6,254 nucleotides of DNA from CAMLHP01 sp035712285 (GCA_035712285.1 DASTBA010000009.1:1-6254), one strand, 5' to 3'; shown: positions 1 to 5,437, counted from the stretch's first letter. Notes: generated from the sequence alone by a model not told the origin. Made by a program: numbers and translations.

Positions 1-115
1 GCGCTCGACGACCGTGCCCTTTCATGGCAGCCGGGATATTTCCCCGACGCTGATCCGACAGATCGCCCGTGAGATCGGAATGCAAGCCGATGAGTTCGTG
101 TCGAGTCGTCCGTGA
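1..115 (+). CDS. hicA: HicA-type toxin (mRNA interferase), C-terminal fragment
   Basis: The open frame starting at base 2 encodes 37 residues ending in TGA at 113-115; the 5' part lies outside the window. The visible sequence contains TTVPFHGSRDISPTLIRQI followed by REIGMQADEF. This is the typical end of the HicA/YcfA dsRNA-binding-like fold: a TTVPxHG strand carrying the conserved His, then G/S-x-D-I/L, then a helix ending I/L-G-hydrophobic-x-x-x-E-F. HicA proteins cleave mRNA and are neutralised by HicB. The catalytic His is normally this HG histidine (here residue 8 of the fragment). The gene ends four bases before attC1, so it is the last gene of its cassette. No hicB follows, so an antitoxin would have to lie upstream (hicB-hicA order) or be absent. 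Family assignment is from motif recognition on a fragment. Confidence 0.82.
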   Translation, partial: RSTTVPFHGSRDISPTLIRQIAREIGMQADEFVSSRP

Positions 116-119
116 AGCG

Positions 120-218
120 CTCTAACCCGCGCTTGCAGCCGGCGAGGCGGCGGCCTCTGTGGGACTCATCGATCAGCGGCGGCTGCCGCCCCGCCGCTGA
201 AGCGCAGTCTCGTTAGAC
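120..218 (+). other. integron attC site 1
   Basis: The site opens with CTCTAAC (120-126) and closes with GTTAGAC (212-218); TCTAAC and GTTAGA are complementary. Inside, GCGCTTGCAGC on the left pairs with GCTGAAGCGC (195-204) on the right, except for one unpaired G on the left strand, the asymmetric extrahelical base expected in attC. The next arms, around GGCGAGGCGGCGGCC and GGCTGCCGCCCCGCC, pair almost fully. The central part (about 157-177) is unpaired and variable. It is 99 bp, in the usual attC range. The 17-base block at 123-139 recurs exactly in attC2 and attC3. Confidence 0.9.
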
Positions 219-271
219 CTCACTCCACGGCCGGGGTGTCGACCGCCATGCACCCAGACTAGCATTCCCGC

Positions 272-523
272 ATGGAACTCCTGTCCGATCTCACCTGTCC
301 GGCGTGCGGCCACGTCGAACGCCTGGCGATGCCGACCGATGCGTGCGTGTACTTCCATGAGTGCAGCGCCTGCCACGCGCGTCTGCGCCCCAACCCCGGC
401 GACTGCTGCGTGTTCTGCTCCTTCGGGTCCGTGCCATGCCCGCCGATTCAGGCAGGTGGCGCCAGATGCGGATCACCGGCCCAGCCGATCACCCCGCGAG
501 GCAGGCACCGAGACGTGCCGTGA
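272..523 (+). CDS. GDCCVxC-domain cysteine-rich small protein, probable metal binding
   Basis: This is an 83-residue soluble protein with ten cysteines at 9, 12, 25, 31, 34, 45, 46, 49, 56 and 66. CPAC (9-12) and CSAC (31-34) look like a paired zinc-ribbon knuckle. They are followed by GDCCVFCSFGSVPCPPIQ (43-60), the signature of the small GDCCVxC (seleno)protein family; the MPTDAC segment at 20-25 also fits. No in-frame TGA occurs, so this member uses cysteine, not selenocysteine. From memory, relatives are often near mercury-resistance genes; the MerC-like partner in the same cassette agrees. A role in binding or delivering Hg(II) or a similar soft metal is inference. The tail after residue 66 (about 17 residues, Pro/Arg rich) seems longer than I recall for the family and may be read-through to the partner gene. 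No Shine-Dalgarno is evident before ATG 272; the start is chosen because the conserved region begins immediately. The gene starts 54 bases after attC1. Confidence 0.8.
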   Translation: MELLSDLTCPACGHVERLAMPTDACVYFHECSACHARLRPNPGDCCVFCSFGSVPCPPIQAGGARCGSPAQPITPRGRHRDVP

Positions 524-525
524 CA

Positions 526-948
526 ATGGCTACGCAGCCGGCGGCGGCTCGGGCACAGGTGACCGACGCCGCAGGCGCGTTCGGCGCGATTGTCGCGGCG
601 CTCTGCTGCGCGGGCACACCGGTCATTGTCGCCGCGCTCTCCGCCACGGGCCTCCTCGCGCTGCGCAAGGATGCTATTCTGTGGCCGATCATGCTTGGCT
701 CTCTCTTGGTGGCGATCTGGGGTTACTGGCAGGGGTACCGCTCCCATAACGCCGCGGCGCCCCTGATCGTCGGCGTCATCGGGGCCGTGTCGCTTGCCCT
801 CGGCGTGATTGTCGTGCATGGTTTTCCGGCCATGGAGATGATCTATGGTGGCGCGATCCTCCTGGCCACCGCAACCGGTTGGAACATCGTTGCCCGCCGC
901 CGGTGTCGCCGAGGGGCAGGTAATGGCAATCGCGCGCGTGAGGCCTAA
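526..948 (+). CDS. MerC/MerF-like four-helix membrane protein, probable mercury transporter
   Basis: The reading frame is open from ATG 361, but that start lies deep inside the preceding gene. I choose ATG 526 (140 residues), two bases after the upstream stop; GTG 520, overlapping that stop as GTGA, is an alternative. Four hydrophobic segments lie at about 17-46, 50-70, 78-97 and 102-122, with a basic C-terminus. Helix 1 carries ALCCAGTPVIVAALSATG, with adjacent cysteines 27-28. This matches the Cys-Cys-x-x-Pro-type motif of MerF/MerT-class mercuric ion uptake proteins and the overall layout of MerC-domain proteins. Such proteins accept Hg(II) at membrane cysteines and pass it to the cytoplasm, usually for MerA. 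No merA, merP or merR is visible here, so whether this one supports detoxification, uptake or something else is open. Tight spacing with the GDCCVxC gene implies translational coupling. The TAA stop (946-948) lies inside the attC2 GCCTAAC box. Confidence 0.75.
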   Translation: MATQPAAARAQVTDAAGAFGAIVAALCCAGTPVIVAALSATGLLALRKDAILWPIMLGSLLVAIWGYWQGYRSHNAAAPLIVGVIGAVSLALGVIVVHGFPAMEMIYGGAILLATATGWNIVARRRCRRGAGNGNRAREA

Positions 949-1041
949 CCCGCGCTTGCAGCCGACGAGGCGGCGGCCTCCGCGGGTGGGAACGATGACG
1001 CTGCGGCCGCCGCCCTGCAGCTGAAGCGATTGTCGTTAGAC
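943..1041 (+). other. integron attC site 2
   Basis: It opens with GCCTAAC (943-949, exact RYYYAAC) and closes with GTTAGAC (1035-1041, exact GTTRRRY). CGCTTGCAGC on the left pairs with GCTGAAGCG on the right, again with one unpaired base on the left. GGCGGCGGCC (969-978) is perfectly complementary to GGCCGCCGCC (1005-1014). Length is 99 bp, the same as attC1. The stop codon of the upstream gene is within the first box. Confidence 0.92.
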
Positions 1042-1058
1042 CGTACCCGCTACGCACC

Positions 1059-1523
1059 ATGACCCAAGCGCGATTCCACAGGTGGGCGCTGCTCGTACCC
1101 GTCGTGCTGCCAAGCATCAGCTGGCTGTGCTTGGCCACTGGTATGTCCGTTCAGCACGTGCCTGACGCCGGCCCGATCGCCTGGCTAGTGATCTGGCTCT
1201 ATCTTGTGACGATCGGTGCGCTCTTCTACGGTCTACCCTACCTCGTCGCCGCGGCCATACTGTGGCGAACATCACGGGAGTGGCCAGCAACACGCCTGCG
1301 GCGTTGGGTCTGGATCCTCCCGACCCTCCTGGTGGCCGGAGCCGGTTTGGTGGTGGCCCTAGCGAACGGTTTTGGTGCGCTTGACCCTGACTGGTTCGAC
1401 TATGTGCGTGAGACGATCCGAAGCGCTGCGGCGGTCGGATACGGCGAGGCACTGCTCATCTGGATTGCGGAGCGTGCCGGAGCCCAGTGTGGTTGGCTTC
1501 GGGCGGACGTCGGTACGGTCTAA
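1059..1523 (+). CDS. cassette-encoded integral membrane protein of unknown function
   Basis: I do not recognise this 154-residue protein. It has hydrophobic stretches at about 10-27, 40-69 (long enough for one long or two short helices), 84-104 and a weaker one at 122-137. Arginine-rich loops (RTSREW around 70-75, RLRRW around 79-83) suggest cytoplasmic sides by the positive-inside rule. Acidic/aromatic DPDWFDY lies at 109-115. There is no cysteine pair, no obvious catalytic motif and no signal cleavage site. It is the sole gene of its cassette, starting 18 bases after attC2 with no Shine-Dalgarno, so it probably depends on read-through transcription or near-leaderless initiation. Its TAA stop (1521-1523) lies inside the GTCTAAC box of attC3. 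That position, plus the cassette fit, supports it being a real gene. No function is assigned. Confidence 0.75.
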   Translation: MTQARFHRWALLVPVVLPSISWLCLATGMSVQHVPDAGPIAWLVIWLYLVTIGALFYGLPYLVAAAILWRTSREWPATRLRRWVWILPTLLVAGAGLVVALANGFGALDPDWFDYVRETIRSAAAVGYGEALLIWIAERAGAQCGWLRADVGTV

Positions 1524-1615
1524 CCCGCGCTTGCAGCTGGCAGGGCGGCAGCCTCCGTTGGTTGGATTGATTAGCTGCGGCCGCCGCCCCGCCGCTGATT
1601 TGCCTGTCGTCAGGT
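1518..1615 (+). other. integron attC site 3, degenerate right side
   Basis: The left box is a perfect GTCTAAC (1518-1524) followed by the same 17-base block as the other sites (1521-1537). GGGCGGCAGCC (1543-1553) pairs with GGCCGCCGCCC (1579-1589) with one mismatch, so the central hairpin is intact. The right side is not: the segment after GCTGA is TTTGCC instead of AGCG, which removes L-box pairing, and the closing box reads GTCAGGT (1609-1615) rather than GTTAGAC. The site is 98 bp and last in the visible series. It is probably a weak or inactive recombination site. Confidence 0.75.
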
Positions 1616-1626
1616 GGCCTCTGCTT

Positions 1627-1632
1627 GAAGGA
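1627..1632 (+). promoter_or_regulatory. Shine-Dalgarno of the methyltransferase gene
   Basis: GAAGGA lies five bases before the ATG at 1638. It is the only clear ribosome binding site among the plus-strand genes here and decides the start at 1638 over alternatives in other frames. Confidence 0.65.
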
Positions 1633-1637
1633 TCCAC

Positions 1638-2315
1638 ATGCTCGGCGACTGCTGTGCGCATCAGAGAGCTGCCGCTCGCCAGTTCGACCGACCGAAGGCC
1701 GAGCGGGAATTGGCAGCCTATCACCGCAGGGGCCCCGGCTTGACGACCCGGCGCCTGCTGGCTGGCTTGCGCGCCGTGCAGGCGACGGGCACCCTGCTCG
1801 ACATTGGCGCCGGGATGGGAGCCCTGACCTTCGAGCTCCTCGCCGACGGCATTGCTCACGCGGACTGCGTCGAGGTGGCTGGAGGCTCACTCGCCGTCGC
1901 GCAGGAAGAAGCCGGCCGTCGGCACCTGACCAGGCACATTGCCTGGCACGAGGGCGACTTTGTCGCCATCGGGCGCCACCTTCCCCCCGCCGACATCGTG
2001 GCACTCGACAAGGTGGTATGCTGCTACCCGGCGTTCGGTCCGCTGCTGGCCGGCGCCGCAGCGCATTGCCGACGCTGGCTGGCACTGTCCTTTCCTCGCG
2101 ATCGGTGGGTCGTGCGCGGCAGCATCATGCTGGAGAATGTGCAAAGGCGTTTCCGCGGCAGCGCCTTCCGGGGTTTTGTTCATCCGGTAGATGCGATGGA
2201 CGCGCTGCTCTGCGACGCAGGCTTCCGGCCGGCCCATCAAAGCCGTTCGTTCATGTGGCACACGAACATCTACATCCGTGAAAGCGAGAGCGCCGTAAAG
2301 GCCCACCCGGACTGA
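1638..2315 (+). CDS. class I SAM-dependent methyltransferase
   Basis: This 225-residue protein should transfer a methyl group from S-adenosylmethionine; the acceptor is unknown. The glycine-rich SAM loop LLDIGAGMGALTFELL is at 53-68 (motif I D55, G57, G59, G61). An acidic residue ending the second strand follows at E79 (VEVAGGSLAVA), then HEGDF with D107. The post-strand-4 segment ADIVALDKVVCCYP is at 118-131. The DxVxCCYP and later FPRDRWxVR patterns resemble a group of small methyltransferases distantly similar to Mg-protoporphyrin O-methyltransferases, but nothing here implies pigment synthesis. There is no signal peptide or membrane helix, so it is probably cytoplasmic. Its start is fixed by a Shine-Dalgarno. 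It begins 22 bases after attC3 and no attC follows, so it is either the first chromosomal gene past the array or a last cassette whose own site was lost. It converges on the acyltransferase gene. Confidence 0.85.
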   Translation: MLGDCCAHQRAAARQFDRPKAERELAAYHRRGPGLTTRRLLAGLRAVQATGTLLDIGAGMGALTFELLADGIAHADCVEVAGGSLAVAQEEAGRRHLTRHIAWHEGDFVAIGRHLPPADIVALDKVVCCYPAFGPLLAGAAAHCRRWLALSFPRDRWVVRGSIMLENVQRRFRGSAFRGFVHPVDAMDALLCDAGFRPAHQSRSFMWHTNIYIRESESAVKAHPD

Positions 2316-2325
2316 ATCGGCCTCG

Positions 2326-2381
2326 CGATCACGGTGATCGGGTCGCGCTGCGCGGGTCGTCGCCCCGGCGCACGCCGCCGG
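2326..2381. terminator. short hairpins between convergent genes, possible terminator
   Basis: The 88-base gap between the methyltransferase and the convergent acyltransferase holds two small inverted repeats: CGATCA/TGATCG (2326-2340, three-base loop) and CCGGCG/CGCCGG (2365-2381, five-base loop). Neither has a T-tract, so termination is only a positional guess. Confidence 0.25.
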
Positions 2382-2403
2382 CTGACGCCGGGATTCCGCC
2401 TCG

Positions 2404-3750
2404 TCAGGGACCGGTTCGGCCCCGCTCCCGTACCAGCTCCTGGAACCGTTCCGCCAGCTCCCGCTGCCGGCGCAGCAGTTCCCGCACCCGCCAGGGATGG
2501 CGGCGCAGCGTGAAGAACCGCACGGCATCCCGCCAGGCATCGTACCACCGCTCGCGAATCCAGAGGCCCAGCACCCCAGCCACCGGCGCGAGAACGAGCA
2601 CCAGCAGCGCCAGCAGCGGCCCATTCAGCGCTGCACCAACGGTAACCAGTGCCGCGAGCCACCCGGCGTAGAGCACCACGCCGCCGAACAGCTTGTAGGT
2701 GGACTGGACGTCCCGCTCGGCGTTGATGTGATCCGAGACGACCCCGGTGAGCCAGTACGCCGGCCACCAGAGCAGCCAGCCCACCGCCGCCACGGCCAGG
2801 ACCGGCAGCAGCACGAGTGGCAGGCGGTCGAGGCTCCAGCGGACCGCCGTCTCCGCACGGAGGTCGGCGTGCAGCTCGGCCGGGCTCACGTGCAGCCGGG
2901 CCAGCGAACGCGCATGATGACGCACCGCCCGCGCCAGCGGCGCCCAGCGCCCATCGGGATGGTGCCGGATATGGTTGAGCAGTTCGGAGGCGATCCGCTT
3001 CCGCTCCAGCTGTTCCTGGGCCGTTCCCGTCCCGCCCCGCTCCGCCGCCCATACCGCCTCGGCGCACTCCACCAGCGGCGCGTCCTCCCATCGCTCCACG
3101 TTGAGGGTCACTCCGCGGAGCGCACTATCCATGCGCGCCGTCAGCTCCCGCACCGTGTCGCCATCCTCGACTCCGCCCGAAGCAAGGTCCGCCCACTCGA
3201 CCGCGCGGCCCACCACGACCACCGCCTCGGAACGGAAGGTCTCCTTCTGGCGGAGGTTGAGCCCCACCGGAACGATCGGAACGGCGTTTCCCGTAATGCC
3301 GGCTGCCAGCAGTGCAATGCGTGCGGCACCAGTCTTGAGCGGAGCAAGGGACGGCTCGTTGTGACTCCGGCCCTCCGGAAAGACCGCAATCACCTGGCCC
3401 GACGCCAGCGCCGCGCCCGCTGCCTCCAGGGTCGCGGCATTCTTCGATAGCCGGGCCGGATCATCCTGGGGCCGGTGCACCGGCACCGCGCCGGCGGCGC
3501 GGAGCAGCCACGCAATGCGGCCATCATCGAAGAGGGGCGCCTTGGCCAGGAACGAGACCGGCCGCCGGGCGGCCGCCATGACGAGCACCGGATCCACGAG
3601 GGAGTTCGGATGATTGGCGATCACCAGCACCGGCCCCTCGGCGGGCAGGGTGCCCTCGGTGCCGAGCCGGTAGAAGAGCGCCGCCGCGCCCCGGGCCAGG
3701 AGCGGCATCGTCCCTGCTATTTTCGTCCCATGCCTCTGGCCAGTCTGCAT
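2404..3750 (-). CDS. PlsC-family lysophospholipid acyltransferase with membrane C-terminus
   Basis: This 448-residue protein probably acylates glycerol-3-phosphate or a lysophospholipid at the inner membrane. The acyltransferase domain occupies about 15-230. Motif I NHPNSLVDP is at 46-54 (catalytic H47 and D53, NHx4D). The KAPLF and AAGAVPVHR segments fall at 70-93. Motif III FPEGRSH is at 124-130, and LKTGAARIALLA is followed by the IVPVGLNL strand. After about 200 residues of charged helical sequence come two or three membrane segments (about 310-330 and 355-395), then a basic, Arg-rich tail. PlsC itself is about 240 residues; the longer form resembles two-part bacterial proteins and fungal Gat1/Gat2-type enzymes. 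The longest start is ATG at 3750; ATG at 3708 (residue 15) fits better, with GGGA just upstream and leaving a promoter-sized gap to the divergent gene. It is divergent from the O-antigen ligase-type gene, suggesting an envelope locus. Confidence 0.9.
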   Translation of the reverse strand: MQTGQRHGTKIAGTMPLLARGAAALFYRLGTEGTLPAEGPVLVIANHPNSLVDPVLVMAAARRPVSFLAKAPLFDDGRIAWLLRAAGAVPVHRPQDDPARLSKNAATLEAAGAALASGQVIAVFPEGRSHNEPSLAPLKTGAARIALLAAGITGNAVPIVPVGLNLRQKETFRSEAVVVVGRAVEWADLASGGVEDGDTVRELTARMDSALRGVTLNVERWEDAPLVECAEAVWAAERGGTGTAQEQLERKRIASELLNHIRHHPDGRWAPLARAVRHHARSLARLHVSPAELHADLRAETAVRWSLDRLPLVLLPVLAVAAVGWLLWWPAYWLTGVVSDHINAERDVQSTYKLFGGVVLYAGWLAALVTVGAALNGPLLALLVLVLAPVAGVLGLWIRERWYDAWRDAVRFFTLRRHPWRVRELLRRQRELAERFQELVRERGRTGP

Positions 3751-3752
3751 CG
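3709..3752 (+). promoter_or_regulatory. divergent intergenic region with candidate extended -10
   Basis: If the acyltransferase starts at 3708, this short gap must serve both genes. On the plus strand TGCTATTTT (3715-3723) reads as an extended -10 element (TATTTT at 3718-3723); no convincing -35 is seen. A transcript would begin near 3730, exactly at an ATG that opens an eight-codon frame (MPLASLHR) whose TGA (3754-3756) overlaps the GTG start at 3753. Confidence 0.3.
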
Positions 3753-5330
3753 GTGAACGTTCGTAACGGGCGGCGGATTCTGCAAATCGGCGCGCTGCTC
3801 GCCGTACTGGCGGCCGTCCAGGGTCCCCTGTTCGACCTGGACCGGTTCCTGGTCCCGAAGGAGCTGGTGCTCCTTGTCGCCGCCTTCACCACGGCAGTGC
3901 TCCTCCTCCGGCCGGCAAGGCAGCTGGCGCTTGGCCTCTCGGATTGCCTCCTGCTCGCGTTCGCACTGCTCGGGACCATCTCCGCGATCTTCGCCACCAA
4001 CGGCTGGCTCGGCTTCCGCGCGGTGGCCATCACCTGGGCCGGCCTTGCCTGCTTCTGGAGTGCCCGGGCGATCGCCAGCGCCGGCCTCACGCGGCCGCTG
4101 CTCGCCACCCTCGCCGCCGCCACCGTGCTCGGTGCCGTGACGGCGCTGCTCCAGGCCTACGGCGTGGATCTCCCGCTCGTCACCGATGCCCGCGCGCCCG
4201 GCGGCACCTTCGGCAACCGGAACTTCATGGCGCACGTCGCCGCCATCGGCCTGCCGCTCATTCTCTACCTCACCCTCACCGGCCGCTCCCGGCTCGGCAC
4301 CGCCGCCGGCGCGCTCGGCATGGTGCTCTCCGCCGCCGCGCTGCTGCTCTCCCGCACGCGGGCGGCGTGGGTTGCGACGGCGGTCGGCCTGCTCTTTCTC
4401 GGCGTCGAGGGCTTCCTCGTGAGCGGACTCTGGCGCGACCGTGCCACCCGCTGGCGCATCGCCACGCTCGGCGGCGCGGCGCTGATCGGGATCGCAGCCG
4501 CACTGCTCCTGCCCAATCGTCTCGACTGGAACTCCGACAATCCGTACCTCGACTCGCTGGTCGGCGTCGCCAACTTCCGCGAAGGGAGCGGCCGAGGCCG
4601 GCTGGTACAGTGGCGGAACACGCTGCACATGACGCGTGATCACGCGATCCTGGGTGTGGGCCCCGGCAACTGGCAGGTCTATTACCCACGTTACACCTCG
4701 CCCGGCGATCCGGCATTCGATCGCGGCGACCCGATCCCCACCAACCCGTGGCCCAGCAGCGACTGGATGGCGATGCTGGCGGAACGCGGGGCGCCGGCCA
4801 CGCTGTGCCTTCTCGCAGGGCTCGGCGCGCTGGTGGTGGTCGGCTGGAGGCGTTCCCGTCGGCATGGAACCGAACCGGAGGGACTCGCCGGACTCGGCAT
4901 GGTGTCGGTGATCCTGGTGGCGGCGGTGGCCGGCGCATTCGACGCGGTGATGCTGCTCGCGACACCGACGCTCATCGTCTGGACCGCGATCGGGGCACTG
5001 AGCCCGGCGCCCAGGGACATCGTCACACTACCGGAGGGCGCGGCCACGGGAACGGTGTGGCTCGCGGGAGCGGCCGGAGCGCTCTTCACGATCCGGAGCG
5101 CACTCACGGTGATCGCCATCATGGTGGCGGGCAACGGCTCCAGCCGTTCAGCGCTGGTCTGGGCCAGCCGGCTCGACCCCGGGGAGTACCGGCTCCACAT
5201 GCTGCTGTCGAAGCGGCCTGGGCGCGGCAGTCCGTGCGCAGCAGTCAGGGAACATGCGAAGGACGCGGCGGAACTCTTTCCCTATCACGATGCACCCAGG
5301 CGGGCGCTCAGGGCGTGCGGGGGGAGGTGA
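3753..5330 (+). CDS. O-antigen ligase/polymerase (Wzy/WaaL-like) family membrane protein
   Basis: This 525-residue polytopic membrane protein has about ten to twelve hydrophobic segments. Wzy_C-family landmarks are seen in order: GTFGNRNFMAH at 151-161 (the family's GxFxNxN motif), SRTRAAWVA on the following helix, and a periplasmic-loop segment GRGRLVQWRNTLHMTRDHAILGVGPGNW ending at 307. Then comes SSDWMAMLAERGAP (335 onward), matching the family's HNDYLxxxxExG position. Members join or polymerise undecaprenyl-linked glycans (O-antigen ligase, glycan polymerase, O-oligosaccharyltransferase). The C-terminal 55-60 residues (ASRLDPGEYRLHMLL onward, with AAELFP) are soluble and TPR-like. The His normally found before the Asp in HNDY/W is Ser here, so catalysis is uncertain. 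Start is GTG 3753, with no Shine-Dalgarno; the N-terminus would change only slightly with other starts. It is divergent from the acyltransferase and followed by a REP hairpin. Confidence 0.85.
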   Translation: MNVRNGRRILQIGALLAVLAAVQGPLFDLDRFLVPKELVLLVAAFTTAVLLLRPARQLALGLSDCLLLAFALLGTISAIFATNGWLGFRAVAITWAGLACFWSARAIASAGLTRPLLATLAAATVLGAVTALLQAYGVDLPLVTDARAPGGTFGNRNFMAHVAAIGLPLILYLTLTGRSRLGTAAGALGMVLSAAALLLSRTRAAWVATAVGLLFLGVEGFLVSGLWRDRATRWRIATLGGAALIGIAAALLLPNRLDWNSDNPYLDSLVGVANFREGSGRGRLVQWRNTLHMTRDHAILGVGPGNWQVYYPRYTSPGDPAFDRGDPIPTNPWPSSDWMAMLAERGAPATLCLLAGLGALVVVGWRRSRRHGTEPEGLAGLGMVSVILVAAVAGAFDAVMLLATPTLIVWTAIGALSPAPRDIVTLPEGAATGTVWLAGAAGALFTIRSALTVIAIMVAGNGSSRSALVWASRLDPGEYRLHMLLSKRPGRGSPCAAVREHAKDAAELFPYHDAPRRALRACGGR

Positions 5331-5354
5331 CAGGAGGGGCAGGATGGGCGGGAG

Positions 5355-5437
5355 CTGTCACCCTGAGCACAGCGAAGGGGCCAACGCTCACCCACAGCGT
5401 CGGCCCCTTCGCTCGCGTTGCTCGCTCAGGGTGACAG
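5355..5437. repeat. REP-type double palindrome (BIME-like), possible bidirectional terminator
   Basis: CTGTCACCCTGAGC (5355-5368) is perfectly complementary to GCTCAGGGTGACAG (5424-5437). AGCGAAGGGGCC (5371-5382) is perfectly complementary to GGCCCCTTCGCT (5402-5413). ACGCT/AGCGT (5384-5388, 5396-5400) extend the stem around a seven-base loop. The two arms differ in one place: 2 bases on the left and 10 on the right between the outer and inner stems. Read in the same direction, both halves are copies of a CCCTGAGC...GCGAAGGGGCC unit, a kind of intergenic repeat seen in multicopy in several phyla. It fills most of the 134-base gap between two convergent genes and could stop transcription from both sides. 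Confidence 0.85.

Larger units (their letters stand above)
1..1615 (+). mobile_element. distal part of an integron gene-cassette array
   Basis: Three attC-like sites in the same orientation separate short, same-strand genes. Taking the usual crossover point (after the G of the GTTRRRY box), the units are: a partial cassette ending at 212, a complete cassette 213-1035, and a complete cassette 1036-1609. Genes fill most of each unit and end within a few bases of, or inside, the following attC, as expected for cassettes. All genes read left to right, so attI and the integrase should lie to the left of the window. After 1615 no further attC is visible and chromosomal-type genes begin, so this is read as the distal end of the array. 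The very similar attC sites on unrelated cassettes suggest a resident (chromosomal) integron rather than a mobile resistance integron; that last point is inference. Confidence 0.85.

Noticed and set aside
272..523. Selenocysteine codon in the GDCCVxC protein.
   Set aside because: The conserved positions are ordinary Cys codons and the only TGA is the terminal stop at 521-523.
361..525. An N-terminal extension of the MerC-like protein from ATG 361.
   Set aside because: That stretch lies within the GDCCVxC gene in another frame, is Arg/Pro-rich, and the hydrophobic domain begins after 526.
120..1615. CRISPR array, because of regularly similar repeats.
   Set aside because: Repeats are about 100 bp, 480-730 bases apart, and separated by genes, which fits attC sites and not CRISPR.
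1456..2085. Minus-strand open frame crossing attC3 and the methyltransferase.
   Set aside because: It reads through the recombination site and is Arg/Pro/Ser-rich; the plus strand has SAM-binding motifs and a Shine-Dalgarno.
2316..2403. A fourth, decayed attC after the methyltransferase (GGCTGACGCC, then TCGTCAGG, as near the end of attC3).
   Set aside because: No RYYYAAC-like left box or conserved 17-base block is present and the two halves do not pair convincingly; the shared TCGTCAGG is only eight bases.
2497..3450. Long plus-strand open frame opposite the acyltransferase.
   Set aside because: Composition is Arg/Gln/His/Pro-rich and domain-free, while the minus strand has intact acyltransferase motifs.
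3717..4865. Long open frame on the minus strand opposite the ligase gene.
   Set aside because: It is rich in Gly/Arg/Glu/Ala low-complexity sequence, with no recognisable domain, and lies opposite a clear membrane protein gene; a GC-rich antisense shadow.
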